Position numbers and translations under genes: made by a program. Shown here in pieces: positions 1-10,484 of a stretch of 64,000 nt of DNA (its first letter is position 1; every line of letters begins with the position of its first letter). Source of the stretch: Melanopsichium pennsylvanicum (lineage: Eukaryota; Basidiomycota; Ustilaginomycetes; Ustilaginales). Location of the stretch: NCBI GenBank assembly GCA_900208305.1, contig OAPG01000020.1, forward strand, positions 62,001-126,000, written 5' to 3'. The notes below the pieces were generated by a model. The model ran no database searches. It was not told where the DNA came from and saw nothing but the letters and a program-made list of their open reading frames with translations.

Positions 1-1233
1 GCGAGCAACGTAGCATCCTAGGGTACCTGCGCCGAGAAGAAGGCAGCGAGTGTTTTGAATTGTTTCCAGCTTGATTTCCGGCATGATTCGCCAGCGCATG
101 AGCTTGAGGTTCAGATCGACTGCTTGATCGGCCAGCTTTCTCGGGTCCATCAGGGGTCCTAGATCAGCCACCTTGGGAGCGAGCTTGCCTTGCACGTTGC
201 GCTCCCAACCTACACCGTCCGGAACTTGATCGTCGTTTGCCTTGCACGAGAGCCATGTTCTTCTCCCTTCCAACTTAAGACCAGACGGTGTTTCATCGTC
301 CTTTGATGTTGGAAGATGTATATGCCCGACTACGCTTCTCATGCGATCGGATGTGAGTGCGACCCCGCCTTCGTCCTTCCAGCAGATGACTTGAGCTTGT
401 TCGATGCCGAATCGCGCATGGAGGTAAGCTAGAAAATTACGCAAAGGCCAGCCCGGTATCTGCGAAGCTCCAGAAGGGTCCACGAAGCCAATGTAACGCT
501 CCTTCTCGGGGACACCATCGAAGAAGGAGGAATAAGTAGATATCCTGCCGACAGAAGAATCTGTGCTGTTCGAGGTCTTGAACAGAAAGAACCCCTGGCC
601 AATAGTCTGCTGTTGAATCCAGGTACCTATCGCATGGCGTTGGGACGCATCGAGATCGGTAGCGATCGGCCGCCACGCATCCGCACCGTCTGCACTTTCC
701 GTCAGCTCCCACGCTGGATTGGTCACGAGGGCAGGGTAGGCAAACCAGTAGTAGAACTTATATTTCTTCAGGTCAGCAAAGGTGAGGGCCAAGAAGGTGG
801 TCAGAAACGTCTCGGGGTCCTGCTCGACGTTCGATAGGCCCTTCCAGATGCTTTGAAGCGTCGAGCCAAAGATCGCTTGCTTGTCTGCGTTGCGGAAAGC
901 TTCGATAGTGTTGAAGTTCTTGAGAGAGCCACGGGCTTTGATGGTGGTTGATGACTGCTTACTTGTTGAAAAGAGCGGAGTAGCCGAGATGGATGGTGAG
1001 TTGTGTGACGTGTCTGTGGACTGGAGACTTGCAGCATCCAAGCCGATCTGACCACCAAGCGACACCGATTCGCCTGTTTGACGATCGAGGACTACCTTTC
1101 CAGCGGAATAGTTGGCATGGATCTGAACGGTCTCATCGCTGAGTTGGAGCTTGTCGATCTTGAGAGAGGAAAGCTCCTGCCAGAAGGTGGGGTGGATGTT
1201 GGTGCTGAATGGTGCAAACTTGAGGATCGCCAT
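1..1233 (-). CDS. ATG7: Autophagy E1-like enzyme Atg7, N-terminal part (runs off the left edge)
   Basis: Reading leftward from the ATG at 1231-1233 gives 411 uninterrupted codons that continue beyond base 1. Atg7 is the cytosolic E1-like enzyme that adenylates Atg8 and Atg12 and passes them to the E2 enzymes Atg3 and Atg10. The N-terminus (LKFAPFSTNIHPTFWQEL) matches the Atg7 N-terminal domain. Further on are the family motifs YYWFAYPAL and GWPLRNFLAYL, and the last residues visible (about 401-411, GAGTLGCYVAR) are the nucleotide-binding glycine loop that opens the adenylation domain. The catalytic cysteine and the C-terminal Atg8-binding tail lie outside the window. Atg7 proteins are usually 600-700 residues, so roughly 60% is present. 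No intron is needed. The ATG chosen is the first in frame and gives the typical Atg7 start. Confidence 0.94.
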   Translation of the reverse strand, partial: MAILKFAPFSTNIHPTFWQELSSLKIDKLQLSDETVQIHANYSAGKVVLDRQTGESVSLGGQIGLDAASLQSTDTSHNSPSISATPLFSTSKQSSTTIKARGSLKNFNTIEAFRNADKQAIFGSTLQSIWKGLSNVEQDPETFLTTFLALTFADLKKYKFYYWFAYPALVTNPAWELTESADGADAWRPIATDLDASQRHAIGTWIQQQTIGQGFFLFKTSNSTDSSVGRISTYSSFFDGVPEKERYIGFVDPSGASQIPGWPLRNFLAYLHARFGIEQAQVICWKDEGGVALTSDRMRSVVGHIHLPTSKDDETPSGLKLEGRRTWLSCKANDDQVPDGVGWERNVQGKLAPKVADLGPLMDPRKLADQAVDLNLKLMRWRIMPEIKLETIQNTRCLLLGAGTLGCYVAR

Positions 1234-1779
1234 AGTTGACTCGGCTGATCTTCTTTCCTCTCTAGAGCCAGCTAGCACAATGGAGAATCGTAATCTAGCG
1301 TTTCTGCTGCAATCAATGTGTTGAATACTTCACTGTACGGGACTGCACTGGATAGACTAGGCTGTATTGTGAATGGTGTTGCCAGGGATCGTGAAACAGG
1401 GCTTTTAGGGTCCCTGAAAGGGTCCAACGCGGGTGACGAATCTGGCTCGTGCTCAGCTCTCGCCACAAAGGATTCAACCAATGCACCGTTTTTGTGACCA
1501 CATTTATCGGGAGTTAATTCACAGCCACTTTACGGGTGATCGTAGGGCGTCCCAGACTCTGAAGTTTAAGGTCCTTACAGCTCAGGCTACAAAGATCAGT
1601 GTCTGACAAATGAATGGTTGAGGTCTGACAGCTCTTATTGCAAAGGCAGAGCTGCAGAGGACACAAAAGGTGCTAGAAATACAACAAGGTTCATCGAGGT
1701 CGAGTCAATGGGTAACTAGAGACACAAGACAAAGGCATGAGCGTGCCGGGATATCTGAACAGTAAGTGCAGGACTGGGA
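1234..1779. other. Upstream region of ATG7
   Basis: This lies between the ATG7 start and the stop codon of the next minus-strand gene. It holds only short overlapping reading frames without family resemblance. I see no RNA gene or repeat. It presumably carries the ATG7 promoter and the 3' end of the capping-enzyme transcript. Confidence 0.5.
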
Positions 1780-3201
1780 TCATCTTCGGATCAACCCAGG
1801 TGAACCGCCAGATGCAAGGGGTGGTGCTTTACCTTTGACACCCTGGTACGCTTTACCGCCGAAGGGTAAGGACGGATCGAATGGCCGTGGTGCATGGGCG
1901 TTGTTCAGCGATGATGCAGATTGATACGCTGAATGACTTGTAGAAGGCAGTACTGAGGTTGAAGCTGGCACTTGACCAGCTTCTTGGCGCCGCTTTTCCC
2001 TCTTGGCTGTCTTCCAAGCCGCTCGGATGGCAGGGGCGGCGCTCACAAGCTCGTCAGCTTCAACACCATCACGGATAGACTTGAGGATCTTCTCGACGAT
2101 CGAAACGTGGTTACCATGGTGCTTATCGTCACGAATGCGCATCATCCTCCACCTTGGAGGCAGTGTCAGCCCTTGAGAAATGTAGGGTTCGGTAGCAGGA
2201 CTGGTGTCAACGCTCCAGACGCATTCGACAATGCGATCGTCAAATTGCTCTCCGGACTCTACCATTTGCCTCCACTCTTCCGGCTCCACCCACAGCTCGT
2301 CAAAGAACTCGTAGTCTTCGCTTGCGGAGGCGCCCAGGAACTGGTGAAGCTCGAAAAACGGCATGACGCAGAGATTCGGAAGATTGCCGCGAGGGTCGCG
2401 CTCCAGATCGGGTGGGAAGCGGAGGATCAACTTGAAGTCGATTGTATTCTCGTTTGGTGGTTTCCACTTGAGAATCTTGGGATCGGTGCCCATGACATAC
2501 CCACTGTCTAGGCAAGTGAAGATGAGGCCGTCATTGCCATGCAAAAGGTTCGGGACCGTCTCGTAAAGCACCATCTCAATACCGTAGGCCAGGTCCATTC
2601 TTTTGACCTGAACATCGAATGGCCTTCGAGCTGCTGCCGCCGGATTTCGTTTGAGGTACTCGACATAAGGCGGATAGACGAAACTCTTGAGACGACCGTA
2701 GCGCTTGCTGAGAGGACGATGTGCTAGCAACTCTCGATCCAACACGATCAAATCGAAAAGCAGCAATACAAGTTTCTGCTTACCGCTTGCATCCGTATCG
2801 ATGACGAGTTCTCCATCCATCAACGTGTGGTTGCGCATGCCATGATTGCGGGCGACCTCGGGATCTTTTGGCATGTGGTGTGGAAAGATGACGCCGTCCA
2901 CCTTGTAGTAGTCGTTCTTACGGTCGATAAGAAAGACCTCCTGAATACCTGTAAAAGAAGGGATAACGATGAGGATGAGGACACGTTGGCCGTCTGACTT
3001 TTCGCAGACCCAGTAGTCTTCCGATTGCAGGAGGTCGATTGAACTTTTCTCGAAAGAGACGGGTTGTGCTCCTGGGAAGCGCGCATGGCTGAGGCGGCAG
3101 AGGTCACGAACATAGTCTCGAAGGAAGCTGAGCTGCTGCATATTGTCCACCTTTCGGCCTGGTACGTTTGGAACGCTGGCAGCATGGCCTGGCGGCGCCA
3201 T
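1780..3201 (-). CDS. CEG1: mRNA-capping enzyme alpha subunit (mRNA guanylyltransferase)
   Basis: A 473-residue protein that transfers GMP from GTP to the diphosphate 5' end of nascent nuclear mRNA through a lysine-GMP intermediate. All nucleotidyltransferase motifs appear in order: motif I EKSDGQRV with the expected catalytic Lys68, motif III FLIDRKN, motif IIIa LMDGELV, motif IV DGLIFT, motif V LKWKPP followed by NTIDF, and motif VI WRMMRIRDDKHHGNH in the C-terminal OB fold. Length fits fungal Ceg1/Pce1. The same frame stays open upstream to 3588, but that 129-codon extension has no family resemblance; the ATG at 3199-3201 gives a normal N-terminus (MAPPGHAASV) and is preferred. It is tandem with ATG7 on the minus strand and divergent from the CYSTM gene. 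Confidence 0.95.
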   Translation of the reverse strand: MAPPGHAASVPNVPGRKVDNMQQLSFLRDYVRDLCRLSHARFPGAQPVSFEKSSIDLLQSEDYWVCEKSDGQRVLILIVIPSFTGIQEVFLIDRKNDYYKVDGVIFPHHMPKDPEVARNHGMRNHTLMDGELVIDTDASGKQKLVLLLFDLIVLDRELLAHRPLSKRYGRLKSFVYPPYVEYLKRNPAAAARRPFDVQVKRMDLAYGIEMVLYETVPNLLHGNDGLIFTCLDSGYVMGTDPKILKWKPPNENTIDFKLILRFPPDLERDPRGNLPNLCVMPFFELHQFLGASASEDYEFFDELWVEPEEWRQMVESGEQFDDRIVECVWSVDTSPATEPYISQGLTLPPRWRMMRIRDDKHHGNHVSIVEKILKSIRDGVEADELVSAAPAIRAAWKTAKREKRRQEAGQVPASTSVLPSTSHSAYQSASSLNNAHAPRPFDPSLPFGGKAYQGVKGKAPPLASGGSPGLIRR

Positions 3202-4886
3202 GGTTGGTATCGAAGCTACGACCGACAGCAGCAGTAGACACGACTCAAGATCGCAGCCGAGGGTGTCAAAGATGGCGGTAGTCGACACGAAGCAAGGGCC
3301 AAAAGAGCGATTAATACTGCAGCTGGATCGCTGGCCACAGCCCAGACGCCTTTCGAAAAGGCGATAGCGATGTGCTAGTCCGTCGATCTGATACGCAACA
3401 AGGATGATTACATACGTGATGTGCTCAAAAGGATGGCCAAGATGGACATAGAAGTAATAGCCGATTTCAAGTTTTTTTGAGCAGCCCGATTTTCGAGCAG
3501 TGCGATCAAATTTCAGTCGTACGATAAAGAGAGTACGGTATGACGAGGAGCTTTCGACTCCCATCGGCCTCGCACTTCTAACGTCCACGTCTGGAGCATC
3601 GTATCATATCTCAGGCCTTCTTCATCATCGCACACCAATCTGATATCATGAGTGAAAGAAGTACAGCTGAGTGCAGTGGAAATTTAGAGTGTTCAACGCC
3701 TGTTTCCAACGATTACTGCGATTGTGGCACCTGCGCTCAGTGAGCTGGGTTGTCTACAGACTTTGTTCGTCACCGCCGGCCACGTGCTTGTCGACATACA
3801 AGATGCCAAACGAGTGTGTGCGCTACACTATATGTTTGCTGAACTAGCCGCAGAGAGCTTTCGGTACAGTAAATACACGAAAACAAAGAATTTGCGACCA
3901 GTGTGCATGTGAAGATCCATGCTTAAGGGGAACGAGCGGATCGAATCTTAGGTGCCGGCGGCGGAACGCTTGTTCTTAATTGTACTTGGCCTCGATGCCG
4001 ACACGAACCCCTATTTTTGGAATAAATCAACCCTGCTTCATCGCTACAGAAAAGCTCATCTCTCGCCAGAATGAAAGCTTGAGAAGAAGGCAGGCGAACC
4101 AAGTCTAGATCCTAGTCCTAGCTCTAGTTGATATGCTTCGGAAAGTCCGACAAAACATCCGCCAATGCTAGCGCACAGTACAGCGTGGCTACTGAAGAGA
4201 CAATGATTAGATTCAAGTTTCTTTTCACTGTAAAGTTGGGACTGAGATGCCGAAGTTCGAGGCTTTGTTGCAGTAGATACTAATACAGAGCAGTATTTAA
4301 GCAACCTCTGTCAACGCTGCACAGAGGATGATCTTGTTCACTGTCAGAGTCATTCATTCCAGGAGAGAAGACAATTGAGACAGCCCACCTGTCTATTGGC
4401 CTTTCTTTCCTAACCGTCGTTGGCTGTCGGCCAACCCGCTCCCTTCGCCACTGAAATTCCCCTCTATTTCTTTGCCTTCTTTCGGCTGAAATTCAAGACA
4501 AAATCCAAATTCTCAAAAATACCCGGCGAAGCACAGCCGCCCGCACAGCCAGGTTACACTCTGTGCCCTTTGCTCCCACGTCTGTCGGGACGTAGATCGG
4601 TGGGCAGCACACCACAGGACAAAACAGCTCAGCACACAAAACAGCTCAGCACAGCTCACCGCATAATCGCGAATGGCGTACGACAGAGCCTGGTTTGGTG
4701 TTCGGATGTGCCGACGCCTTGCGGATTTATGGATTGCGCCCTTTCAAGCCTCTGACGCTTCCCTTCTCAACGTCAACCGTCATTTCGCTTTATAACGACA
4801 TCGTCTCGTTTCCTTATTTGGACCCACACATCTGCCTGATCCTACATCTCGTTTATCCACACAACATCGATACTAACTCGTCAACA
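3202..4886. other. Divergent intergenic region CEG1 / CYSTM gene
   Basis: 1.7 kb between two genes transcribed away from each other. Short reading frames only. A near-duplicate of about 16 bp (aaaacagctcagcaca) lies in tandem around 4621-4655. The last 100 bases before 4887 are rich in C and T, as in many fungal 5' leaders. I see no other feature. Confidence 0.5.
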
Positions 4887-5859
4887 ATGTCGGCCAAGGA
4901 CTATTACGGAGGTCAAGGTGGTGGTACGTATCATTTCTTGTTTGGGCAGAGTTGACGTCTCCGACAGCATTGCACCATGTTCAGGTACTCAGTCTGCACT
5001 ATCGTCGTTGGACATGTACAATCTGCACTATCATGGTTGGACATGCATATCGGCGCCGCAACGGTCGAGTGGACATACACACTTTGAATTGGTACGGCAC
5101 GCTTGCACGGATTCGATGGAAGATCGTCTCGTCTCCGAGAGAGCCAATGGCGTGCAAGGTCAGCTCCCATGAAACGTTTAATACTGGATGGACGATGGTC
5201 TCACAAAGTCGCCGACTCTCGCAATGACATCGATTGTGCAATGCGAGCATCTGCATGGCTCTTCACTGCTTCCATGACGCATCCAGCGTTCGGGGATGCA
5301 ATCACGCCAACGTGCTGGACGTGGATGGATGTCAGATGCATCCTTGCATCCTCGCAGCCGCGCTTGCTTCACATCGACGAGCACGAACTCCGGCCAACTA
5401 GCCAGCCTTGTCCGATCGTCTTCATATTCTTACGTTCTAACTTTTTTGCGTTCCCTCTTTCTTTGAATATGCTGTTTCATTTGGCTCCACAGGCTACCCC
5501 CAGCAGGGCTACCCTCAACAGGGCTACGGTCAGCAGCCTCAGCAGGGCTACTACCCTCCCCCACCCCAGCAGGCCTACGGTGGCCAACCTCAGCAGGGCG
5601 GCTACTACCCGCAGCCCCAGCCTCAGCCCGTCTACGTCCAGCAGCCTCAGAAGAAGGGTGACGGAGGTGGACCCGGTGCTTGCTGTGCGTGCTGCGCCGG
5701 TATGCTCGCATGTTGCTGTCTCGAGGACCTCTGTCTCGGTACGTCAAATATTACCAGTTCGGATTTGCCCTCTCTGTCTCATCACTCATTCGCTGACCTT
5801 GCTTTCCCACCATTATGCTTTTGCTCGGCTCGTACAACCTAACAGACTGCATGTTCTAA
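4887..5859 (+). CDS. Small Gln/Tyr/Pro-rich protein with C-terminal cysteine-rich CYSTM module
   Basis: Three exons, 4887-4923, 5493-5738 and 5846-5859, encode 98 residues. Both introns are GT-AG (donors gtacgt at 4924 and 5739; acceptors ending 5492 and 5845), and both join after the first base of a codon. The protein starts MSAKDYYGGQ, continues with repeated YPQQG / YGQQPQQG units and a poly-proline patch, and ends with a basic stretch (QKKGDGG) followed by the dense cysteine module GACCACCAGMLACCC and LEDLCLDCMF. That architecture is the eukaryotic CYSTM (cysteine-rich tail membrane) family, whose members attach to membranes by the Cys-rich tail and are often stress-linked. Intron 1 (569 bp) is long for this genome and contains two imperfect 29-bp tandem copies (4993-5050). 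Family placement is by architecture; the function is inferred. Confidence 0.8.
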
Positions 5860-6809
5860 TCCGTGACATCCTTCTATCCAGCCCTCCCTCTTTCTGGATG
5901 TAGCAAGCACTGCCGGCGTCCACCTCGAACTATTCTCTTTGTATATCCATCTCCTGGGACATGATTTTTCAAAGGGCGCGTAGCTAGAACGCACCTTTTA
6001 CCAAGTAGTGCTGTTTGCTGGAGCTCTGCACGCTAGTCCTGTTTATGAACCTGTATATAACGTCGATACTTTCTAGTACACCCTTTTCCTACATCTGTGC
6101 GCCAGTCGCTTCCTTTGTGTGGACCTCCGTCCTGCAATGTCTGCATCGGATGCAAAACCCTTTGTCTGCCCCACGAGGTCGATGCAGCCTTTCGGCTCTT
6201 CTGGAGATCGGACACGCCATGGTTCACTTTCTTGCTTAGGTACAGCAGAAGGAGGAACACGCTCAGGTGCCGGAACGCCGGTCGCCCCGCGATGGGCTTA
6301 GATCTAGAAAGCGAATCACACAAACCATGGCCTTCGCCCCCTCTTTAGCCACCACATGGCATCTTCATGGCTAAAGCGGACCTATCAGTGACCACTCGCT
6401 CTGATCACGTTTCCAGACCGCCTGCGCATCTTTGTTCGAAGATCAAGAATGATGGAGGCAAAAAAATGATGCAAAAAGATGTTAGACCTATATTTATAAC
6501 ACCATGCTGGAAAAAGTAACTCCACATGGCCGAATGCAAAAAGAGAGGTCGATCACCGCTGAACGCGTACAGAGCAGGCAGAGACAGAGAGAGCACTTAC
6601 GCACAGGCATTTGACTCAAGATTGCCCAGCTCACAATTAACACTTCCTCGCTCTTTCGTCACAAGACTCGTCTTTATCATCACCTTGACCATCGCTGCAT
6701 CTTCTGTCCGCAACACGACATCACTACTCTCGCAGTCAGGTAGCACAAGCCTCAAAATTCTACCACTGAAAACTCTAGACGAGCAGTCCAGTTGGGCAAA
6801 TTTAAAGCC
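5860..6809. other. Intergenic region before PRE2
   Basis: About 950 bp holding the 3' end of the CYSTM transcript and the PRE2 promoter and leader. Only short frames without resemblance. GGAGGCAAA at 6454-6462 is one mismatch from the yeast proteasome control element, which is not enough to call a site. Confidence 0.45.
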
Positions 6810-8058
6810 ATGAACTCGATGCTCTCGCGCTTCGACCAGCCAACGAGCTCTTTGTTTGGCGGCGACCAGCTTGGCGGCTCTAGCGCTGCTCAAGACCAGC
6901 TCATGGGTGCTCCAGGCCAATTTGCTCTGCCCAACATGGATCCAGCCACCTTTCTCTCGCAGTACACCGACGTCGACTCTTCCAACCCAGCTGCCAAGAT
7001 CAAGCTTGCGCATGGTACCACCACCCTCGCCTTCCGCTTTCGTGGTGGCATCATCGTTTGCGTCGACTCTCGTGCTACTGCCGGCTCATATATTGCATCT
7101 GGAACTGTGAAGAAGGTCATTGAGATTAATCCTTACCTTCTCGGAACCATGGCCGGTGGTGCTGCTGATTGCCAGTATTGGGAGACATATTTGGGTATCC
7201 AGTGTCGACTGCACGAGTTGCGCAACAAGGAGCGAATCTCGGTCGCTGCGGCCAGCAAGTACCTCAGCAACCTCGTATACAGCTACAAGGGCATGGGTCT
7301 GTCCATGGGCACCATGATCTGCGGTTGGGACAAGACAGGTCCGGCGCTTTTCTACGTCGACTCGGATGGTACCCGTCTCAAGGGTGACGTGTTTAGTGTT
7401 GGTTCAGGCTCGACGTTTGCTTATGGTGTGCTTGACCAGGGCTACAAATGGGATTTGACCGACGAGGAGGCTCAGGAACTGGGAAGGCGATCGATCTATG
7501 CTGCTGCTCATCGTGACGCATACTCGGGTAACGTAAGTACATCCCACTCATACAGGCGCAGAGGGCACCGCTCGACAGATGTCGCGGCCCTTGTATGCGC
7601 TTGTCGATCATTGTTGCGTCTTTGGAGATCGAACCATGCTGACTTTGGACTGTTTGCATTGTTCTCTTCAACTTTAACAGACCGTCAACCTTTACCACGT
7701 GCGCGAGAACGGCTGGGAGTTCATCGCCAACTACGACGTATCGAAGCGTAAGTACAAACTCACACCCGATTTTCCAGTTGAAATCATCTGGAGAAACATT
7801 CGTAAGAAGAGAACCTATGTACTGACGTTGCTCTTACGACCCTTCCTCTGCTTTTTACCCGATTCTTTATCAGTCCACTATGACGGACCAGGAGACGACG
7901 TTCCCGGTGCACCAGGGGGAGGCTACGGTTGGGAAGTTCGCACCAAGGGTCTCTCGTCGAAACTCGAGGCACAACCTGGACAGACGATCAGCGGTCAGGG
8001 TGGACGTTTTGCTGATGAGCAGCCGCTTGCAGCGCAGGTGCGACCCGAGCAGGCATAG
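6810..8058 (+). CDS. PRE2: 20S proteasome subunit beta type-5 (chymotrypsin-like activity)
   Basis: Three exons, 6810-7532, 7681-7747 and 7874-8058, encode 324 residues. Introns are 148 and 126 bp with gtaagt donors. The precursor has a 69-residue propeptide; cleavage before Thr70 in AHG|TTTLAF would expose the catalytic N-terminal threonine. The mature domain follows the beta-5 pattern closely: [21 protein letters not shown], the Lys in [40 protein letters not shown], and the late [12 protein letters not shown] and [17 protein letters not shown]. The last exon carries [11 protein letters not shown] and a short Gln-rich tail. The enzyme cleaves after hydrophobic residues inside the 20S core. 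The start used is the first ATG; a second Met three codons later would also serve. Confidence 0.96.
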
Positions 8059-8150
8059 TGGCTGTGAAAGTTGTTCTCGCGTTCCCGTTGATCTTGTACA
8101 TTATTTAGGCAATGATTCAATCATGAGACCATTTCAAATATTTGCTGTGT

Positions 8151-8566
8151 CTAAGTGACGATTTTGGCGGTGTTGAGCTTCACGATGAGTGCAAAAAACA
8201 GTGGTTTGTGGAGTGAGATTGAGGCCTTTCTCAAGCGCTGGACCAGGTTCACAGCTGTTAATAAAGCATGGCCATAAGAGATGCCGATGTTGGTGCTCAG
8301 CGACAGAATGACTCTTTTCTTTGTCGCGCGGGTGAATCCTTGTGGCATTTGGCTCACAAGAGACTGAAGATTCGATAGCGCAGGACCGATAGATTCAATT
8401 GGACAGGTGATTTCTATCTGACAAAGTACTGTTGAGCTCGCACGAGACGTCTTTCTATGTATGTGGCTCGATTGAATAGGCTTACGTAACTTAGAGCAAT
8501 CGAAAGCAGGACCAAGGTCGGGATCGGACAAGCCGAAAACCGGCAATGCTCTGCTGTCCTGGGCAT
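8151..8566 (-). CDS. Possible small two-exon gene, unknown product
   Basis: On the minus strand an ATG at 8564-8566 opens 27 codons (exon 8486-8566), followed by a well-formed 68-bp intron (gtaagc donor at 8485, cag acceptor at 8418) that joins in phase 0 to an 89-codon exon (8151-8417). The 115-residue product begins MPRTAEHCRF, has a hydrophobic segment (PTLVLLSIALSY) near residues 16-27 that could be a signal or anchor, and continues with alternating hydrophobic stretches and basic residues. Third codon positions in exon 2 lean to C and G, as in neighbouring genes. I do not recognise the family. It would be convergent with PRE2, ending 93 bp away, and divergent from the GH5 gene. It could equally be a chance frame in a 3' region. 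Confidence 0.33.
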
Positions 8567-8900
8567 TCTGTCACAGACAAGCAAAATAGAAAAGGAAACA
8601 TTTTTATTATTGTGCGGACCTCGGCTGTCAACCCCGCATCGGAAATCTCTGATTTTGCTCTTTGTTCCACTGTGACTTGTGCCTTTTCTCACTCGTGCCT
8701 ACTCCTCTCAGGATATGCAGTAGCATCATGACCACATTGTACAGAAATGTACTTGTACAGCATTGTTCGTCTTGACGAAGCAAAATGGAACCAGAAATCG
8801 CTAGCAGCAGCCGGTCCGAGTAAAAAACGAAATCTATGCCAACACCGATGAATGCCACCGAAACCTGGCCTAAGCAACCACGCTTTTGGCGCCAAAGATG

Positions 8901-8908
8901 TATAAGAA
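8901..8908 (+). promoter_or_regulatory. TATA-like element of the GH5 gene
   Basis: TATAAGAA lies 74 bp upstream of the GH5 ATG. Initiation about 30 bp downstream would give a leader of roughly 40-45 bases. Most housekeeping genes in this window lack such a box at this distance, which fits a regulated gene. Confidence 0.5.
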
Positions 8909-8974
8909 GGGCTTGACCTCGCCACCCTTGCAAATGGCCGTCAAGCTTTTCAGTCACTTCAATTACACATCAAC

Positions 8975-10381
8975 ATGAAGCTTTACTTCTTGACGTTACT
9001 TCCTTTCGCCGCGGCAGCAGTGCAGACCGCACTTTCCGCCGCCACTCCTCACCGCCGAGATGACTGGCCTCACGGCCCTTTTACTACCGAAGGCAATCAG
9101 ATCAAGAATGCAAACGGCGAACCCGTCATCTTTGTCGGCACCAATTGGCCCGGTTCCGGCGAGACCATGATCCCCGAAGGAATCGAATGGCGCTCCATCT
9201 CGGACATTGTTAGCATGATGAAGTATGTCGGATACAATTTTGTTCGTCACACCTACCCTATTCAGATGATCGACCAGATTTATGAGAACAATGGTACCGA
9301 CATCACCGTCTACCACTCTCTCCTCTACGCAATGGGTGCAGATAACGGTACAAAAATCATGAACATGATAAACAAGAATAACCCCCAGATCACGAACAGC
9401 ACCACTCGTTTCGAAGTGCTTTCGATGATTGCCGAAGAGGAAAAGAAGCAAGGTATGCTCATGCACCTCGACAACCACATCAGCCGAGCCCTCTGGTGCT
9501 GTAGTCACGACGATGGCAACGCTTGGTTCGATGACATGGATTTTGATGTATCCAAGTGGCACAGGGGTCATCGCTACATGGCCAACTGGGCAAAGCAACA
9601 CTCGAACATTGTTTCCATGTCGCTGAGAAACGAATTGCGAAAGAGCGCAGTCAAGCCGAACCTCGAGTACAACTGGAAGACTTGGTGGGGCAACGTCAGC
9701 GAGGCTGCCGAGAACATTCATGCTACGAACCCTGACCTGCTCATCACCATCAGCGGTATGGACTATGATGTCGATCTCTCTGGGCTTACAACTCAGGCGA
9801 ATATTCTGGATGCTCCATACGTGAACACGGACATGGACGAGATCGCCAACGCCGGATCGATCAAGCCAGAATATGCCGACATTCACAAAACGTGCTTCGG
9901 CAGAGCCAACAAGGCTGTGCTGGAGCTGCACGCCTACAAGCAGTCGACATACTATGCAGACCATCTCGAGGACTGTGGTGCGATCCAAGCTGGCCTCTAC
10001 CGCTTTGGCTTCAACGCGCTGGGCGAGTCTGCCCGTCCCGAGTCTTGTACGAACTCGACGGAATTTTCCGACGCTTATGCTTGCCCGCAGGCGAAGCTCA
10101 CTCTGCCCACGCTGCTGACCGAGTTTGGAGACGCCCAAGACTCAGGATACGGAAACGTGACAATGCAAAAATGCTTGCGTGACTTTACTACAAAGAACAA
10201 GATCGGTTGGGCTAACTGGGCTCTCGCCGGTAGCTACCGCATTCGACAAAATGTCGTCTTCAACAATGATACTTGGGGTTTGACGAACCCAACTTGGACC
10301 GATTTTCGGAGCAAGGAGACCGTCGACAACTTCTTGCGTCCCTGGATCAGTGATATGGGCAAGACCAACCTTGAGCTCTAA
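8975..10381 (+). CDS. Secreted glycoside hydrolase family 5 (cellulase-type) enzyme
   Basis: An intronless 468-residue protein with an N-terminal signal peptide (MKLYFLTLLPFAAAAVQTAL, cleavage likely after the SAA near residue 23, then a HRR site). The rest fits the GH5 barrel: GTNWPGSGETMIPEG after the first strand, VGYNFVRHTYPIQ, LDNHISRALWCC, the acid/base glutamate in SLRNELR (Glu220, in the NE motif), and the nucleophile in LLTEFGD (Glu383), followed by WANWALAGSYRIRQ. Paired cysteines and several N-X-S/T sites suit a secreted glycoprotein. Such enzymes hydrolyse beta-linked glycans of plant or fungal walls; the substrate cannot be fixed from sequence. A TATA-like box precedes it. It is convergent with the sirtuin gene, 103 bp away. 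A 380-codon antisense frame (8996-10138) is a codon-bias shadow. Confidence 0.93.
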   Translation: MKLYFLTLLPFAAAAVQTALSAATPHRRDDWPHGPFTTEGNQIKNANGEPVIFVGTNWPGSGETMIPEGIEWRSISDIVSMMKYVGYNFVRHTYPIQMIDQIYENNGTDITVYHSLLYAMGADNGTKIMNMINKNNPQITNSTTRFEVLSMIAEEEKKQGMLMHLDNHISRALWCCSHDDGNAWFDDMDFDVSKWHRGHRYMANWAKQHSNIVSMSLRNELRKSAVKPNLEYNWKTWWGNVSEAAENIHATNPDLLITISGMDYDVDLSGLTTQANILDAPYVNTDMDEIANAGSIKPEYADIHKTCFGRANKAVLELHAYKQSTYYADHLEDCGAIQAGLYRFGFNALGESARPESCTNSTEFSDAYACPQAKLTLPTLLTEFGDAQDSGYGNVTMQKCLRDFTTKNKIGWANWALAGSYRIRQNVVFNNDTWGLTNPTWTDFRSKETVDNFLRPWISDMGKTNLEL

Positions 10382-10484
10382 AATGCCACAGACATTCTTC
10401 TTAGATGCAAAAGAATGATATTGTCAGTATGGTCAAAGAGTTGCAGTGTTGATTGTAAGCTATATTGTTTAAATGCTCATGGAT

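Noticed and set aside
3202..3588. 129-codon N-terminal extension of the guanylyltransferase frame
   Set aside because: No resemblance to the family and hydrophobic, irregular composition; the internal ATG gives the normal start.
6454..6462. GGAGGCAAA resembling the proteasome control element upstream of PRE2
   Set aside because: One mismatch, a single copy, and I know of no evidence that the yeast Rpn4 system works in this group.
8996..10138. 380-codon antisense frame across the GH5 gene
   Set aside because: It mirrors the sense codon bias (third positions rich in C) and has no family resemblance; the sense protein has catalytic motifs and a signal peptide.
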